Below are positions 9,255 through 18,750 of a stretch of 64,000 nucleotides of DNA, one piece after another (position 1 is the first letter of the stretch; every line of letters begins with the position of its first letter). The translations under genes and the position numbers were made by a program. The notes beneath the pieces were generated by a model. The model searched no databases and was not told the origin of the DNA. It was given only the letters and a program-made list of their open reading frames with translations. The DNA comes from Rhizobium sp. Leaf306 (GTDB taxonomy: Bacteria; Pseudomonadota; Alphaproteobacteria; Rhizobiales; Rhizobiaceae). The stretch lies in contig NZ_LMNX01000004.1 of assembly GCF_001423425.1 (NCBI RefSeq), positions 124,001 to 188,000 of the forward strand, read 5' to 3'.

Positions 9255-9289
9255 AAACGAAAGCGGGACAATTTGTCCTGATGCAACCG

Positions 9290-9314
9290 ACGGCTCGGGG
9301 CTTCCCCGGGCCGT
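9290..9314 (+). terminator. hairpin after 5'-nucleotidase gene
   Basis: ACGGCTCGGGG-CTT-CCCCGGGCCGT forms an 11-bp stem with one G-U pair, followed by a weak T-rich tail (TGATTGTTT). It is a probable intrinsic terminator between the nucleotidase gene and hemH. Confidence 0.6.
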
Positions 9315-9386
9315 TGATTGTTTCTAAATAGAGCCAGACAATCCTCCGGCCGCATCCTGCGGTCGAACCCGATCGGAAGTGACCGC

Positions 9387-10421
9387 ATGAATATCGTGCC
9401 CTCAAAACTGCCCACCGGTCATCCGAAGGTTACCTTCGGCAAAGTTGGCGTCCTGCTCGTCAACCTCGGCACGCCCGACGGCACGGACTACTGGTCGATG
9501 CGGCGTTATCTCGCCGAATTCCTGTCCGACAAGCGCGTGATCGAATGGTCGCGGCTGTTCTGGTATCCGATCCTCTACGGCATCGTCCTCAACAAGCGCC
9601 CGCAGAAGGTCGGCAAGGCCTATGAGGAGATCTGGAACAAGGATCTCGACGAGAGCTATCTGCGCACCTACACCCGCAGCCAAGGCGAGAAAATGGCCGA
9701 GCGGCTGGCCGATCTGCCGAACGTCGTGGTCGACTGGGGCATGCGCTACGGAAAGCCCTCCATCGCCGAGCGCATGGACGCGCTGAAGGCGCAGGGCTGC
9801 GACCGGATCCTGCTGTTTCCTCTTTACCCGCAATACGCGGCTGCAACGACGGCGACCGTCAACGACAAGGCGTTCGAATACCTGATGAAGCAGCGCTGGC
9901 AGCCGGCCTTGCGCACGGTGCCAACCTATCACGATGACCCCGCCTATATCGTGGCGCTGGCCAATTCCGTTCGCCAGACGCTGTCGACGCTCGAGTGGGA
10001 ACCGCAGCTGCTGATCACCTCGTTCCACGGCATTCCGCAGTCCTACTTCAAGGCGGGCGACCCCTATCACTGTTTCTGCTACAAGACCGCACGGTTGCTG
10101 CGCGAAGAGCTCGGCTATACCGAGAAGCAGTTGCGCCTGACCTTCCAGTCGCGCTTCGGACCCGAGGAATGGCTGCAGCCCTATACCGACAAGACGATGG
10201 AAACGCTTGCCGCCGAAGGCATCAAGCGCGTCGCCATCATGAACCCCGGCTTCGTCTCCGACTGCCTGGAAACGCTTGAGGAAATTGCCGGCGAGGCTGG
10301 CGAGATCTTCATGCATCACGGCGGCGAGAAATTCGTGCATATCCCCTGCCTCAACGACAGCGTCGACGGCATCAACGTGCTTGAGACGGTGGTTCGCCGC
10401 GAGTTGCAGGGCTGGGTCTGA
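9387..10421 (+). CDS. hemH: ferrochelatase
   Basis: 344 residues from ATG 9387 (MNIVPSKLPTGHPKVTF). It inserts Fe2+ into protoporphyrin IX, the last step of haem synthesis (EC 4.98.1.1), at the cytoplasmic face of the inner membrane. Family features: GVLLVNLGTPDGTD near the N-terminus, LFPLYPQYAAATTATV, and the active-site signature LITSFHGIPQSYFKAGDPYH with the conserved His. Near the C-terminus GPEEWLQPYTDKTMETLA and MNPGFVSDCLETLEEI are classic HemH blocks. An SDR gene follows 17 bp downstream and may be co-transcribed. Confidence 0.97.
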   Translation: MNIVPSKLPTGHPKVTFGKVGVLLVNLGTPDGTDYWSMRRYLAEFLSDKRVIEWSRLFWYPILYGIVLNKRPQKVGKAYEEIWNKDLDESYLRTYTRSQGEKMAERLADLPNVVVDWGMRYGKPSIAERMDALKAQGCDRILLFPLYPQYAAATTATVNDKAFEYLMKQRWQPALRTVPTYHDDPAYIVALANSVRQTLSTLEWEPQLLITSFHGIPQSYFKAGDPYHCFCYKTARLLREELGYTEKQLRLTFQSRFGPEEWLQPYTDKTMETLAAEGIKRVAIMNPGFVSDCLETLEEIAGEAGEIFMHHGGEKFVHIPCLNDSVDGINVLETVVRRELQGWV

Positions 10422-10438
10422 GCTTTAGGGAGATCGCG

Positions 10439-11125
10439 ATGAAGCGAGCCATCGTCACCGGCGGTGCCGGCCTGATCGGAAGCGGGATCTGCACTGATCT
10501 GGCCCACCACGGTTTCGAGGTCGCCTCGTTCGATTTCGTTGAAACGGCTGATGTCCCGAAGGGCGTCCAGCCGGTTCTCTGCGATGTCTCCGACGAAGCC
10601 TCGGTCGAGGCAGCGTTCGCGCTGCTCGGCTGGGACAGTCTCGACCTGCTCGTCAACAATGCCGGCATCGCCAGCCCGAACCATGGCCCGATTGCGCAAC
10701 TGTCGCTGGCCGACTGGCGCCGCGTGACCGATAGCCATCTCACCGGTGCCTTCCTGATGACCCGCGCTGCGGTGCCGCTGATGTCATCAGGTGGGTCCAT
10801 CGTCAACATGGTGTCGACGCGCGCCTTCATGTCGGAACCGGATACGGAAGCCTATGCCGCGTCCAAGGGCGCACTGGTCGCCTTCACCCACGCACTTGCG
10901 ATCAGCCTTGGCCCGAAAATCCGGGTCAATGCCATCGCGCCGGGCTGGATCACCAATGAGACGACGCTGAGCGAGGAAGACCACGCACAGCATCCGGTCG
11001 GCCGCGTCGGCCGCCCGAAGGACATTGCCGACGCCGTTCTCTATCTGACGGGTGCGGGCTTCATGACCGGTCAGGTCCTGACGCTCGACGGCGGCATGAC
11101 GAAAAAGATGATCTACGCCGAATAG
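10439..11125 (+). CDS. SDR family oxidoreductase
   Basis: 228 residues. NAD(P)-binding loop TGGAGLIGSGI (glycine-rich but with Leu in place of the usual third-glycine context), NNAGIA, the YAASK catalytic pair and the C-terminal LTLDGGM of many classical SDRs. It starts 17 bp after hemH with a GGGAGAT ribosome-binding site, so it is probably in one transcript with hemH, although a link to haem synthesis is not evident. The substrate is unknown. It converges on queC with only a 3-bp gap. Confidence 0.88.
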   Translation: MKRAIVTGGAGLIGSGICTDLAHHGFEVASFDFVETADVPKGVQPVLCDVSDEASVEAAFALLGWDSLDLLVNNAGIASPNHGPIAQLSLADWRRVTDSHLTGAFLMTRAAVPLMSSGGSIVNMVSTRAFMSEPDTEAYAASKGALVAFTHALAISLGPKIRVNAIAPGWITNETTLSEEDHAQHPVGRVGRPKDIADAVLYLTGAGFMTGQVLTLDGGMTKKMIYAE

Positions 11126-11128
11126 TGC

Positions 11129-11839
11129 TTACCGCACCTCGTCGGCGCGAAACCCGTCCGTTGCAGCCTTCCAGAAATCGGCATCCTCGTAATCGGTCGG
11201 ATCCACGACGCCAGCGAGATGAAACGCCTCGCGACGCTCGACGCAGGTGCCGCAGCGGCCGCAATGCTTTTCTCCGCCCTTGTAGCAGGACCAGGTGTCG
11301 CCGAACGGTGTCGAGTGTTTGGCACCGTCGGTGACGATATCGGCCTTCGATCCGTTCACATAAGGCGCCAGTAGCCGCACCGAGGCGTATCCGTCGAGCG
11401 CATGATCCTGCATCGTCTGGAATGCGTCGATAAAGCCCGGTCGGCAATCGGGATAGATGAAATGGTCGCCGCCATGGACGGCGATTGCCACCGCATCCGC
11501 GCTCTGGGCTGCCGCCACGCCGAACGCGACCGTCAGCATGATCGCATTGCGGTTCGGCACGACGGTGACGCGCATCGTTTCCTCAGCGTAATGACCGTCA
11601 GGCACGTCGAGATCGTCCGTCAGCGCCGATCCCGTCAGCTGGGCACCAATCGAGCGCATATCGATGATCTGGTGAGGTACGCCCAGCCGCAGCGCACAGG
11701 CCGCGGCATAGTCGAGTTCCTTCCTGTGCCGCTGGCCGTAATCGAACGAGACGAGCCCGATCAATTCCTGCTCGGCAGCGATCTTGTGGGCAAGCGAAAC
11801 GGAATCCAGTCCGCCGGAACAGACGACGATGGTCTTCAT
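11129..11839 (-). CDS. queC: 7-cyano-7-deazaguanine synthase
   Basis: 236 residues from ATG 11839. QueC converts 7-carboxy-7-deazaguanine to preQ0 using ATP and ammonia (EC 6.3.4.20) in queuosine tRNA-modification synthesis. The PP-loop SGGLDSVSLAH is at the N-terminus, with HGGDHFIYPDCRPGF in the middle. Near the C-terminus CYKGGEKHCGRCGTCVERR carries the zinc-binding cysteines. The start with MKTIVVCSGGLDS agrees with the family; the 17-codon upstream extension is unlikely. No queD or queE lies nearby, and I saw no preQ1 riboswitch in the 148-bp leader, only a short hairpin GCAC-TTTTTA-GTGC near 11887-11900. Confidence 0.95.
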   Translation of the reverse strand: MKTIVVCSGGLDSVSLAHKIAAEQELIGLVSFDYGQRHRKELDYAAACALRLGVPHQIIDMRSIGAQLTGSALTDDLDVPDGHYAEETMRVTVVPNRNAIMLTVAFGVAAAQSADAVAIAVHGGDHFIYPDCRPGFIDAFQTMQDHALDGYASVRLLAPYVNGSKADIVTDGAKHSTPFGDTWSCYKGGEKHCGRCGTCVERREAFHLAGVVDPTDYEDADFWKAATDGFRADEVR

Positions 11840-11987
11840 GCTTTTGGTCCTTGTTTTGTCGGGGTAGGCTGCGACCCGTGTGTCCCGCACTTTTTAGTGC
11901 AAGAACATGCGCTTGTGAACACCTCCGCACATCTCTAGGGTTGTCGGGTATGAAACGACCGCAATTTATTGGGCAGGAGGACTCTTC

Positions 11988-13025
11988 ATGAGCCTGGACG
12001 GTTTCGACTATTTCGTCATCGGTATCGTAATCCTCGCGATACTGCTGCTCTTTGCCCTCGTGAAGACCGTGCCGCAGGGCTATAACTACACCGTCGAGCG
12101 GTTTGGCCGCTACACGCGCACGCTGGAGCCGGGCCTCAATATCCTGACGCCCTTCATCGAGCGCATCGGCGCGCGGATGAACGTCATGGAACAGGTGCTC
12201 GACATTCCCACCCAGGAAGTCATCACCAGGGACAATGCCAGCGTCTCCGCCGATGCCGTCGCCTTCTATCAGGTGCTGAACGCGGCCCAGGCCGCCTACC
12301 AGATCACCAATCTGCAGCTCGCTATCCAGAACCTCACGATGACCAATATTCGATCGGTCATGGGTTCGATGGACCTCGACGAGCTGCTGTCCAACCGCGA
12401 AGTCATCAACGAGCGGCTGCTGCGCGTCGTCGACCAGGCGGTTCATCCCTGGGGCATCAAGGTCACCCGTGTCGAGATCAAGGACATCCAGCCGCCGGCA
12501 GACCTCGTGCAATCCATGGGCCGCCAGATGAAGGCGGAGCGCGAGAAGCGCGCCCAGATCCTCGAGGCCGAAGGCTCACGCAACGCGCAGATCCTGCGGG
12601 CCGAGGGCGCGAAACAGGCAGCCGTGCTGCAGGCCGAAGGCGAACGCGAAGCCGCCTTCCGCGATGCCGAGGCGCGCGAGCGTCTGGCAGAAGCCGAAGC
12701 GCGCGCGACGCAGGTCGTGTCCGAAGCGATCGCTGCCGGCAACGTGCAGGCGATCAACTACTTCGTGGCGCAGAAATATACCGAAGCTCTGGTCGAGATC
12801 GGCAAGGCGAACAATTCCAAGATCGTGCTGATGCCGCTTGAAGCCTCGTCGCTGATCGGTTCGCTCGGCGGCATCGGCGCCATCGCCAAGGAAGTCTTCG
12901 GAAATGGCGACGGCCCTGCCCCGGCAGCGCCCCGCACGCAACCCGGCCAGCCTTCGCGCACCACCCGCAGCACGCCCAGCGTGACCGCTGTCATCCCGCC
13001 CTATACGCCCTCCTCCGACAAATGA
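11988..13025 (+). CDS. SPFH/Band-7 (stomatin/paraslipin, QmcA-like) membrane protein
   Basis: 345 residues. One N-terminal membrane segment ([17 protein letters not shown]) is followed by the SPFH/prohibitin-homology domain ([22 protein letters not shown], through about residue 170). Next comes a long charged coiled coil (about 175-260, rich in [13 protein letters not shown] repeats) and a Pro/Thr-rich tail. Such proteins scaffold membrane microdomains. The NfeD-family gene 7 bp downstream is the conserved partner of stomatin operons, which supports the call. Upstream it has a GGAGGA ribosome-binding site. Confidence 0.93.
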   Translation: MSLDGFDYFVIGIVILAILLLFALVKTVPQGYNYTVERFGRYTRTLEPGLNILTPFIERIGARMNVMEQVLDIPTQEVITRDNASVSADAVAFYQVLNAAQAAYQITNLQLAIQNLTMTNIRSVMGSMDLDELLSNREVINERLLRVVDQAVHPWGIKVTRVEIKDIQPPADLVQSMGRQMKAEREKRAQILEAEGSRNAQILRAEGAKQAAVLQAEGEREAAFRDAEARERLAEAEARATQVVSEAIAAGNVQAINYFVAQKYTEALVEIGKANNSKIVLMPLEASSLIGSLGGIGAIAKEVFGNGDGPAPAAPRTQPGQPSRTTRSTPSVTAVIPPYTPSSDK

Positions 13026-13032
13026 GGCTGCA

Positions 13033-13512
13033 ATGATCATCGATCTGGTACGCAGCCTCGGCTCGTGGAGCTGGTGGCTCCTCGGCCTCGTCCTGCTCGC
13101 AGCAGAACTGGCCGTTCCCGGTGCCTTCCTGATCTGGATCGGGCTTGCCGCCATCATCGTCGGCGCGCTGTCTCTGGCACTCTGGGATACCGGCATCTGG
13201 ACCTGGCAGGTGCAGCTTCTGCTGTTTGCCGTGCTAGCGGTCGCACTGGCGGTGGTCGGGCGTCGCTTCTATTCGAGCCGTGGCGGCGAGAGCGATCAGC
13301 CGAACCTCAACCGGCGTGGCGAAAGCCTCGTCGGGCGCACCGCAACGCTGCACGAGCCGATCGCGGAAGGTCGCGGACGGATAAGGCTTGACGATACGTG
13401 GTGGTCGATCATCGGGCCGGACCTGCCAGCCGGCACTCAGGTGGTGATCATCGAATCAAATGGCCGCGATCTTCGCGTCGAAGCAACGGCGACAGTCTTG
13501 CGTCCCACCTGA
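13033..13512 (+). CDS. NfeD family membrane protein
   Basis: 159 residues with two to three hydrophobic segments (WSWWLLGLVLLAAELAVPGAFLIW, LAAIIVGALSLALW, VQLLLFAVLAVALAVVG) and a C-terminal OB-fold-like region (GRTATLHEPIAEGRGRIRLDDTWW). This is the short NfeD type, which lacks the N-terminal ClpP-like protease. It is translationally close to the stomatin gene (7-bp gap) and likely forms a membrane complex with it. Confidence 0.9.
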   Translation: MIIDLVRSLGSWSWWLLGLVLLAAELAVPGAFLIWIGLAAIIVGALSLALWDTGIWTWQVQLLLFAVLAVALAVVGRRFYSSRGGESDQPNLNRRGESLVGRTATLHEPIAEGRGRIRLDDTWWSIIGPDLPAGTQVVIIESNGRDLRVEATATVLRPT

Positions 13513-13526
13513 AACTAAGATGGGTT

Positions 13527-14522
13527 TCAGGCGACTCCGACGCGCAGCAGATCGTGGAAATGGACGATGCCGATCGGGCGCTGATCTTCGCCGACGACGA
13601 GAAGTGCACCGATACTGTACTCGTTGAGAAGCGCAAGAGCCGCAGTCGCCAGCGTATCCTTGCCGACAGTCTTCGGGCGCACGGTCATGACCTCGTCCAC
13701 GGGCATCTTCGTCAGGTCGACATCGAGATGGCGCGCAATGTCGCCATCGGTGACGACGCCGACAAGCCGGCCCTCATCATCGGTAACACCGACGCAACCG
13801 AACCGCTTGCGCGACAGTTCCTGCACCGCTTCCGGCATCAGAACGCCCTGGCGCACCAACGGAATGCTGTCGCCGACATGCATGAGGTCGCTGACATGCG
13901 ACAGCATGGCGCCGAGCTTGCCGCCAGGATGATAGACGCGGAAATCGGTTGCCGAAAAACCGCGCGCTTCCAGCAGCGCAACAGCGAGTGCATCGCCCAT
14001 CGCAAGCTGCATCAGCGTGGAGGTGGTTGGAGCCAGCCCGTGCGGACAGGCTTCCTGTTCCTTCGGCAGAAGCAGAACGACATCTGCCGCTCTGCCGAGC
14101 GCTGAGACCTCACCAGACGTGAGTGCGATCAAAGGAATAGAAAAGCGACGGGTGAACGATACGATCCCCTGCAACTCGGCGGTCTCGCCGCTCCAGGACA
14201 GCGCCAGCACGACATCGCCAGGCGCAATCATGCCGAGATCGCCGTGGTTTGCTTCGACCGGATGCACGAAGAAGGCCGGCGTTCCTGTCGAAGCAAAGCT
14301 TGCAGCGATCTTCTTGCCGATATGGCCGCTCTTGCCGATGCCGGTCACGATGACACGACCGCTGATGCCGCCGATCAGCTCGGCCGCCTCACGGAACGGG
14401 CCGCCAAGGCCATTCTGCAGGGCAAGATCCAGGGCAACGAGCCCCTGTTTTCCAAAAGCAATCGTCCGCAGGGCGGAATCAATGACATCGACCTCTGCGG
14501 CCTGCAACGCTCTCTTTATCAT
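13527..14522 (-). CDS. kdsD: arabinose-5-phosphate isomerase (KpsF/GutQ family)
   Basis: 331 residues: an N-terminal SIS sugar-isomerase domain (about 30-180; GRVIVTGIGKSGHIGKKIAASFASTG, SWSGETAEL) and two C-terminal CBS repeats (about 205-330; SDLMHVGDSIPLV, VGVVTDGDIARHL). It interconverts ribulose-5-phosphate and arabinose-5-phosphate for KDO, a core component of lipopolysaccharide. The gene is convergent with the nfeD-like gene. A capsule-specific KpsF role is possible, but no capsule genes are nearby. Confidence 0.95.
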   Translation of the reverse strand: MIKRALQAAEVDVIDSALRTIAFGKQGLVALDLALQNGLGGPFREAAELIGGISGRVIVTGIGKSGHIGKKIAASFASTGTPAFFVHPVEANHGDLGMIAPGDVVLALSWSGETAELQGIVSFTRRFSIPLIALTSGEVSALGRAADVVLLLPKEQEACPHGLAPTTSTLMQLAMGDALAVALLEARGFSATDFRVYHPGGKLGAMLSHVSDLMHVGDSIPLVRQGVLMPEAVQELSRKRFGCVGVTDDEGRLVGVVTDGDIARHLDVDLTKMPVDEVMTVRPKTVGKDTLATAALALLNEYSIGALLVVGEDQRPIGIVHFHDLLRVGVA

Positions 14523-14829
14523 GTCACAGGCTTAGCGCTTTTTCCTGGTCAAGTCCATCGCATTAGCCGGTGAGCAAGTATTGCGGACTTCGAGAAAACA
14601 ATGCGTCGATCTTCGAAATCGGTCGCCGGCTAGAGTGTCGCTAAGCAAGGAAAGGACTAGGCAACGGAAAATCGCACGGCTGTTGGCGTTCATCACCAAC
14701 GCGTCCAGCGTTTCAAGATTTTCGCGGAATAAATAGGTCCAATAGGTCCCTGCGCAGTGCAGCCTGATGACGAACGGAGCCCCCTCGAATGTCGAGACGG
14801 CTCCTTCTATGGCATTTCGCAGGCTGCAA
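14523..14829. other. intergenic region between kdsD and the pilin gene
   Basis: 307 bp. It should contain the kdsD promoter, since kdsD reads away from this region. An open frame on the minus strand (14532-14846) overlaps the pilin 3' end but has no recognisable domain. I see no convincing regulatory motif. Confidence 0.4.
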
Positions 14830-15015
14830 TCAGCAAGTGGTGGCACTTCCGTCGCAGGTGAGCTTTCCTGCTATGTTGCTGAACTGGTTATTCAAAGCGC
14901 CGCCGAGCGTTGTTGCGCCGGCAATCAAAGCAACGGAAATAAGTGCGGCAATGAGGCCATATTCGATGGCAGTCGCGCCCGACTCATCTTTCATCATGCG
15001 TGCAAGAATTGACAT
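14830..15015 (-). CDS. Flp family type IVb pilin
   Basis: 61 residues: MSILARMMKDESG then ATAIEYGLIAALISVALIA, the class IVb pilin signature with the prepilin-peptidase cleavage site after the glycine (G^ATAIEY) and a single hydrophobic helix. The ribosome-binding site AGGGAAG precedes the ATG at 15015. The C-terminus has an unusual pair of cysteines (CDGSATTC). Other Tad/Cpa secretion genes are not adjacent, so this is an isolated pilin gene; a TadG-like gene occurs at 61.5 kb but is not linked. Confidence 0.92.
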   Translation of the reverse strand: MSILARMMKDESGATAIEYGLIAALISVALIAGATTLGGALNNQFSNIAGKLTCDGSATTC

Positions 15016-15474
15016 ATAAATCTTCCCTGACTCGCCCCTCGGAACGGAATTGCTCCGATGTCAAGTTTCTATACTTGAACTGTGGATACATTTTCTTAAT
15101 GCGCTTCAACAAATCCAATGTGTGTAAATGTCACGTTTGACTTGGTTAAATCACCGTAAACGCGCGAATTCACTTGACTGGGCAACCGGCGTTTGTGCCC
15201 TGCGACCATCCATGCGCGCTGGGGATGTTCATGCAAATGTAGTGGCATCTCCTGGCGAGTGGACGGATAGCGTGAAGGGCAGTCGCGCAGCCCCACGCGG
15301 CCGGCTTCACCAACTGTTAACCATAAACTAACCCTTTCGAGGCATACTTCGCGATAAATCCGACAAGGTGACATTCGTGTTTCAAAGCATACACTTAGCC
15401 AGGACGGACCTGTGGATGCGGAGCGACGCTGGACTTTGCCTTTGGATCAGCTTTTCCGATTTCCGGGCAGTCCG
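15016..15474. other. divergent intergenic region between pilin and outer-membrane protein genes
   Basis: 459 bp, AT-richer than its surroundings around 15050-15170, holding the promoters of the leftward pilin gene and the rightward beta-barrel gene. I could not assign a specific operator or RNA. A GTG-initiated extension of the rightward gene begins at 15412, but the signal peptide favours 15475. Confidence 0.4.
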
Positions 15475-16998
15475 ATGATTATCAGCAGGACAAAAGCCAC
15501 GACGCTTTCGTTGCGCGGCCGTGCGTATGGACTGCTGCTTGCCGGCTCGGCGCTGATCCTCCCGTCGGCTGCCGTTTCGCAGAGCCTTTTTCCAGACAGC
15601 GGCAGCGCGCTTCCAGCCATTCCCAGCAGCCAGGTCGGAACAGCCGGAACATCGACGATTACCCGCAACACCCCGACTGCACCGGTCGGCGGGACGGTTC
15701 CCGGCATAGTCGCCGTCGCCGGAGACGAACGGGCCGCCGACACGACGGCGCAACAAAGTGCGGCCGCGCGTGTTCAGGAGCCGGAAGTCGATCTCAACCA
15801 GCCGATCGGTCCGTCCGATCTCGAGCCGCTCGATGATGGTCCCGAGGCAATCGATCCGCAGGAGGCTCCGCGTCAAGAGGTGGATCCGACCGGCATCCGG
15901 CTCGGCACGTTCATGCTGCGCCCGTCCATCAATCAGAGCATCAACACAGAAATCACCCGCGAGAACGGATCGAAGGAAACGCGCAATTACGCGGCAACCG
16001 GGATTCGCGGAACGCTGACCTCCGACTGGTCACGGCATGCGCTGACAGTTACCGGCGAAACCACGATCGAGCACAATTTCACCAAGAGCAAGGAAGGCGA
16101 GGATCCGGAGGGCAAGATCAGCGCGGATCTGCGTCTCGATCTTGCAGACGATACCGTTGCGCATCTGACCAGCGGTTACAGCTTTACCCGTGAGGACAAT
16201 GACGACCCGAACGCCGTCGGTGGCGCCGACGTCCAGTCCGGCGTGCACCTGTTCCAGACCGGGGCCTCGATCGGCCGCGACATCGGCAAGATCAGAGCAC
16301 TCGCCGCCGTCAACGGCTCTCGATATGTCTATACCGAGGCAAAGCTTGCGGACGGCGGCACGCTCAACATGAAAGACCGCAATCGCAGCGGCATCGATGG
16401 TCGACTGCGCCTCGGCTATGAACTTTCGCCTGCCCTCATCCCGTTTGGGGAAATCGCATCGGGCCACACATTCTACGATCGCAAGCGCGATGCTTCTGGC
16501 TATCAGCGCTCATCGCAGACCTATGCCGCACGCACCGGCGTGGAGTTCGATTTCGGCGAGAAACTGCGCGGCGAGTTGGGAACGGGCTATGAGGTCGTCG
16601 ACTACGAGGATAACCGCCTCAAGAATGTCGGTGGCATCAGCTTTGATGGCGATGCGACCTGGTCACCACAGCGCGGCACCGACGTCAATCTCGGCCTGCG
16701 CACGACAGTCCAGGATTCCACAACGCCCGGCGAAGGCGGATGGGTGGAGTATGAACTCACCGCAGCGCTTGCGCACGAGATGCGCGACAGCGTCGTGGCA
16801 CGCCTGAGCGGCAGCACCGTGTTCCGCAACTTTGATTCGGGCAGCGAAGACGAGGTCACCTGGCTTGCCGGCGCGGGGATAACATGGGCGATCAACCGCT
16901 ATCTCGATCTCACGAGCGACGTTGAATACGAGAAAACCACGGGCGGCACCGAACAGAACATCGTCCGCGCGGGCATGGGCCTGACTCTGAAGCGATAG
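15475..16998 (+). CDS. outer membrane beta-barrel protein
   Basis: 507 residues from ATG 15475 (MIISRTKATTLSLRGRAYG), giving a signal peptide (LLLAGSALILPSAAVSQS). A low-complexity Pro/Thr/Asp region (about 40-130) is followed by alternating amphipathic strands (SINTEITRENGSKETRNY, LRLGYELSPALIPFGEI, RTGVEFDFGEKLRGELGTGY) ending in GMGLTLKR. This resembles the putative beta-barrel porin 2 group (BBP2_2) common in rhizobia. The last residue is Arg, not the aromatic residue typical of many outer-membrane proteins. The function is unknown; a polysaccharide or small-solute pore is possible. Confidence 0.75.
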   Translation: MIISRTKATTLSLRGRAYGLLLAGSALILPSAAVSQSLFPDSGSALPAIPSSQVGTAGTSTITRNTPTAPVGGTVPGIVAVAGDERAADTTAQQSAAARVQEPEVDLNQPIGPSDLEPLDDGPEAIDPQEAPRQEVDPTGIRLGTFMLRPSINQSINTEITRENGSKETRNYAATGIRGTLTSDWSRHALTVTGETTIEHNFTKSKEGEDPEGKISADLRLDLADDTVAHLTSGYSFTREDNDDPNAVGGADVQSGVHLFQTGASIGRDIGKIRALAAVNGSRYVYTEAKLADGGTLNMKDRNRSGIDGRLRLGYELSPALIPFGEIASGHTFYDRKRDASGYQRSSQTYAARTGVEFDFGEKLRGELGTGYEVVDYEDNRLKNVGGISFDGDATWSPQRGTDVNLGLRTTVQDSTTPGEGGWVEYELTAALAHEMRDSVVARLSGSTVFRNFDSGSEDEVTWLAGAGITWAINRYLDLTSDVEYEKTTGGTEQNIVRAGMGLTLKR

Positions 16999-17382
16999 CG
17001 TCCATCAGGCATTCACGTTTCCGTGATATCTGTCCCGGTACTGCCGCCACTCGGCGCCAATGCTTCGACATGTGTGCCTTCACAATAGGCATAAAGTACG
17101 AAGTCGCCCTAAACGGCCCGGGATCGGAATGGGTTCTGTCTCCAACATACCATTCGGCGAACAATAATTTCCGCACTGCAGCAATCGTTGCTCCAGCTAC
17201 TCCTCCAGCGCATGGCTTCTCCAGCCGATCACGCCGTCCATGCACGTTGTACAAAGCTTGCGCCCGGGCTTCCGCCCACTTCCCCTCAGGACTGTCCGCA
17301 ACATATAAGCGCTCACGACGAATTGTCGCAGTGCAGCATTAATTCACTCCATCGATACATCCTGATAGATTAGAGGCTCAAC
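16999..17382. other. intergenic region upstream of sugar permease
   Basis: 384 bp between the beta-barrel gene and the FHS permease. Short frames on both strands here have no recognisable content. It presumably carries the permease promoter; I saw no clear operator. Confidence 0.4.
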
Positions 17383-18669
17383 GTGGCTGGAATTCCAACA
17401 GACAGCGCGACCACACCGCGCACAGCAACAAGTTCGACGGCAGGTAACAATTACCGCTTCGCTCTCGTTGCCCTGACTTCCCTGTTTTTCATGTGGGGCT
17501 TTATCACCTGCCTGAACGACATTCTGATCCCGCACCTGAAGAACGTCTTCCAGCTCAACTACACCCAGTCGATGATGATCCAGCTGTGCTTCTTCGGCGC
17601 CTATTTCATCGTGTCGCTGCCGGCCGGCGCGCTTGTGAAGCGCATCAGCTACAAATGGGGCATCGTCGTCGGCCTGCTGATTGCAGCGATCGGCTGTGCG
17701 CTGTTCATCCCGGCTGCCAGCTACCGCGTCTATGCGCTGTTTCTCGGCGCGCTGTTTGTGCTGGCAAGCGGTGTCACCATTCTGCAGGTTGCCGCCAATC
17801 CCTATGTGACGGAGCTGGGCGCCCCTGAAACTGCCTCGAGCCGGCTGACGCTGACCCAGGCCTTCAACTCGCTCGGAACCACGATCGCACCGCTCTTCGG
17901 CGCTTTCCTTATCCTGTCGGCCGCGACCGGCGACATTCAGAACGCGAGTGGCGACCAACTCGAAGCCTTGCGCCTTGCAGAGGCTGATGCCGTCCGCTTC
18001 CCTTACATGCTTCTGGCAATCGCCTTCCTCGTGCTGGCCGCCGTCTTTGCAGCCCTGAAGCTGCCGCATGTCGAAACGGAAGACACGACGGTCGCTGAAG
18101 GCGGCGAACGGAGCTCCGCGTGGGCCTATCGTCACCTCGTTCTCGGCGCGATCGGCCTGTTCGTCTATGTCGGTGCCGAAGTGTCGATCGGCTCGTTCCT
18201 GGTCAATTACCTAGCAGAACCAAGCATCGCCGGCATGCCGGAATCGGAAGCCGCCCATTACGTCGCCTATTTCTGGGGCGGCGCCATGATCGGTCGTTTC
18301 GTCGGCGCCTATGTCATGCGCTTCGTCGACGACGGCAAGGCGCTGGCGTTCAATGCCGGTGTTGCGATCCTGCTGATCCTGCTCACGGTGTTTGCGGGCG
18401 GCTCGCTGGCAATGTGGTCGGTCCTCGCCATCGGCCTGTTCAACTCGATCATGTTCCCGACCATCTTCAGCCTGGCACTCAAGGGTCTTGGTCGCCACAC
18501 CAGCCAGGGATCGGGCATCCTGTGCCTGGCGATCGTCGGCGGTGCCATCCTGCCGGTCGTGCAGGGCATGCTGGCCGATACGGTCGGCATCCACCTCGCC
18601 TTCCTGATGCCAGCGATCTGCTACCTCTACATCGCCTATTACGGCCTGAAGGGTCACAGGGCGGCCTGA
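17383..18669 (+). CDS. gluP: FHS-family sugar MFS transporter (glucose/galactose/fucose permease type)
   Basis: 428 residues, GTG start at 17383. Twelve predicted membrane segments with the L-fucose:H+ symporter family signatures: [20 protein letters not shown] in helix 1, the [20 protein letters not shown] block, [16 protein letters not shown], and [18 protein letters not shown] in the second half. It is an inner-membrane proton-coupled hexose importer; Brucella GluP is the characterised alphaproteobacterial relative. The exact sugar cannot be read. It is a single-gene unit closed by a strong terminator shared with convergent galU. Confidence 0.9.
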   Translation: MAGIPTDSATTPRTATSSTAGNNYRFALVALTSLFFMWGFITCLNDILIPHLKNVFQLNYTQSMMIQLCFFGAYFIVSLPAGALVKRISYKWGIVVGLLIAAIGCALFIPAASYRVYALFLGALFVLASGVTILQVAANPYVTELGAPETASSRLTLTQAFNSLGTTIAPLFGAFLILSAATGDIQNASGDQLEALRLAEADAVRFPYMLLAIAFLVLAAVFAALKLPHVETEDTTVAEGGERSSAWAYRHLVLGAIGLFVYVGAEVSIGSFLVNYLAEPSIAGMPESEAAHYVAYFWGGAMIGRFVGAYVMRFVDDGKALAFNAGVAILLILLTVFAGGSLAMWSVLAIGLFNSIMFPTIFSLALKGLGRHTSQGSGILCLAIVGGAILPVVQGMLADTVGIHLAFLMPAICYLYIAYYGLKGHRAA

Positions 18670-18694
18670 TCGCAGGCATCGATCCCTGAAACGA

Positions 18695-18729
18695 AAAACG
18701 CCCCCGCGATCATCTCGCGGGGGCGTTTT
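18695..18729. terminator. bidirectional intrinsic terminator between gluP-like gene and galU
   Basis: A perfect 15-bp inverted repeat, left arm 18695-18709 (AAAACGCCCCCGCGA), 5-base loop TCATC, right arm 18715-18729. The A-run and T-run on the two sides let it work for both converging genes. Confidence 0.92.
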
Positions 18730-18750
18730 CTTTTGCAGTAAAGGATAGGC

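Noticed and set aside
11840..11987. Possible preQ1 riboswitch upstream of queC
   Set aside because: The leader has only a short GCAC/GTGC hairpin; the conserved preQ1 aptamer core and A-rich tail are absent.
14532..14846. Open minus-strand frame of about 104 codons between kdsD and the pilin gene
   Set aside because: It overlaps the pilin 3' end, has no recognisable domain or credible ribosome-binding site, and its composition looks like non-coding sequence.
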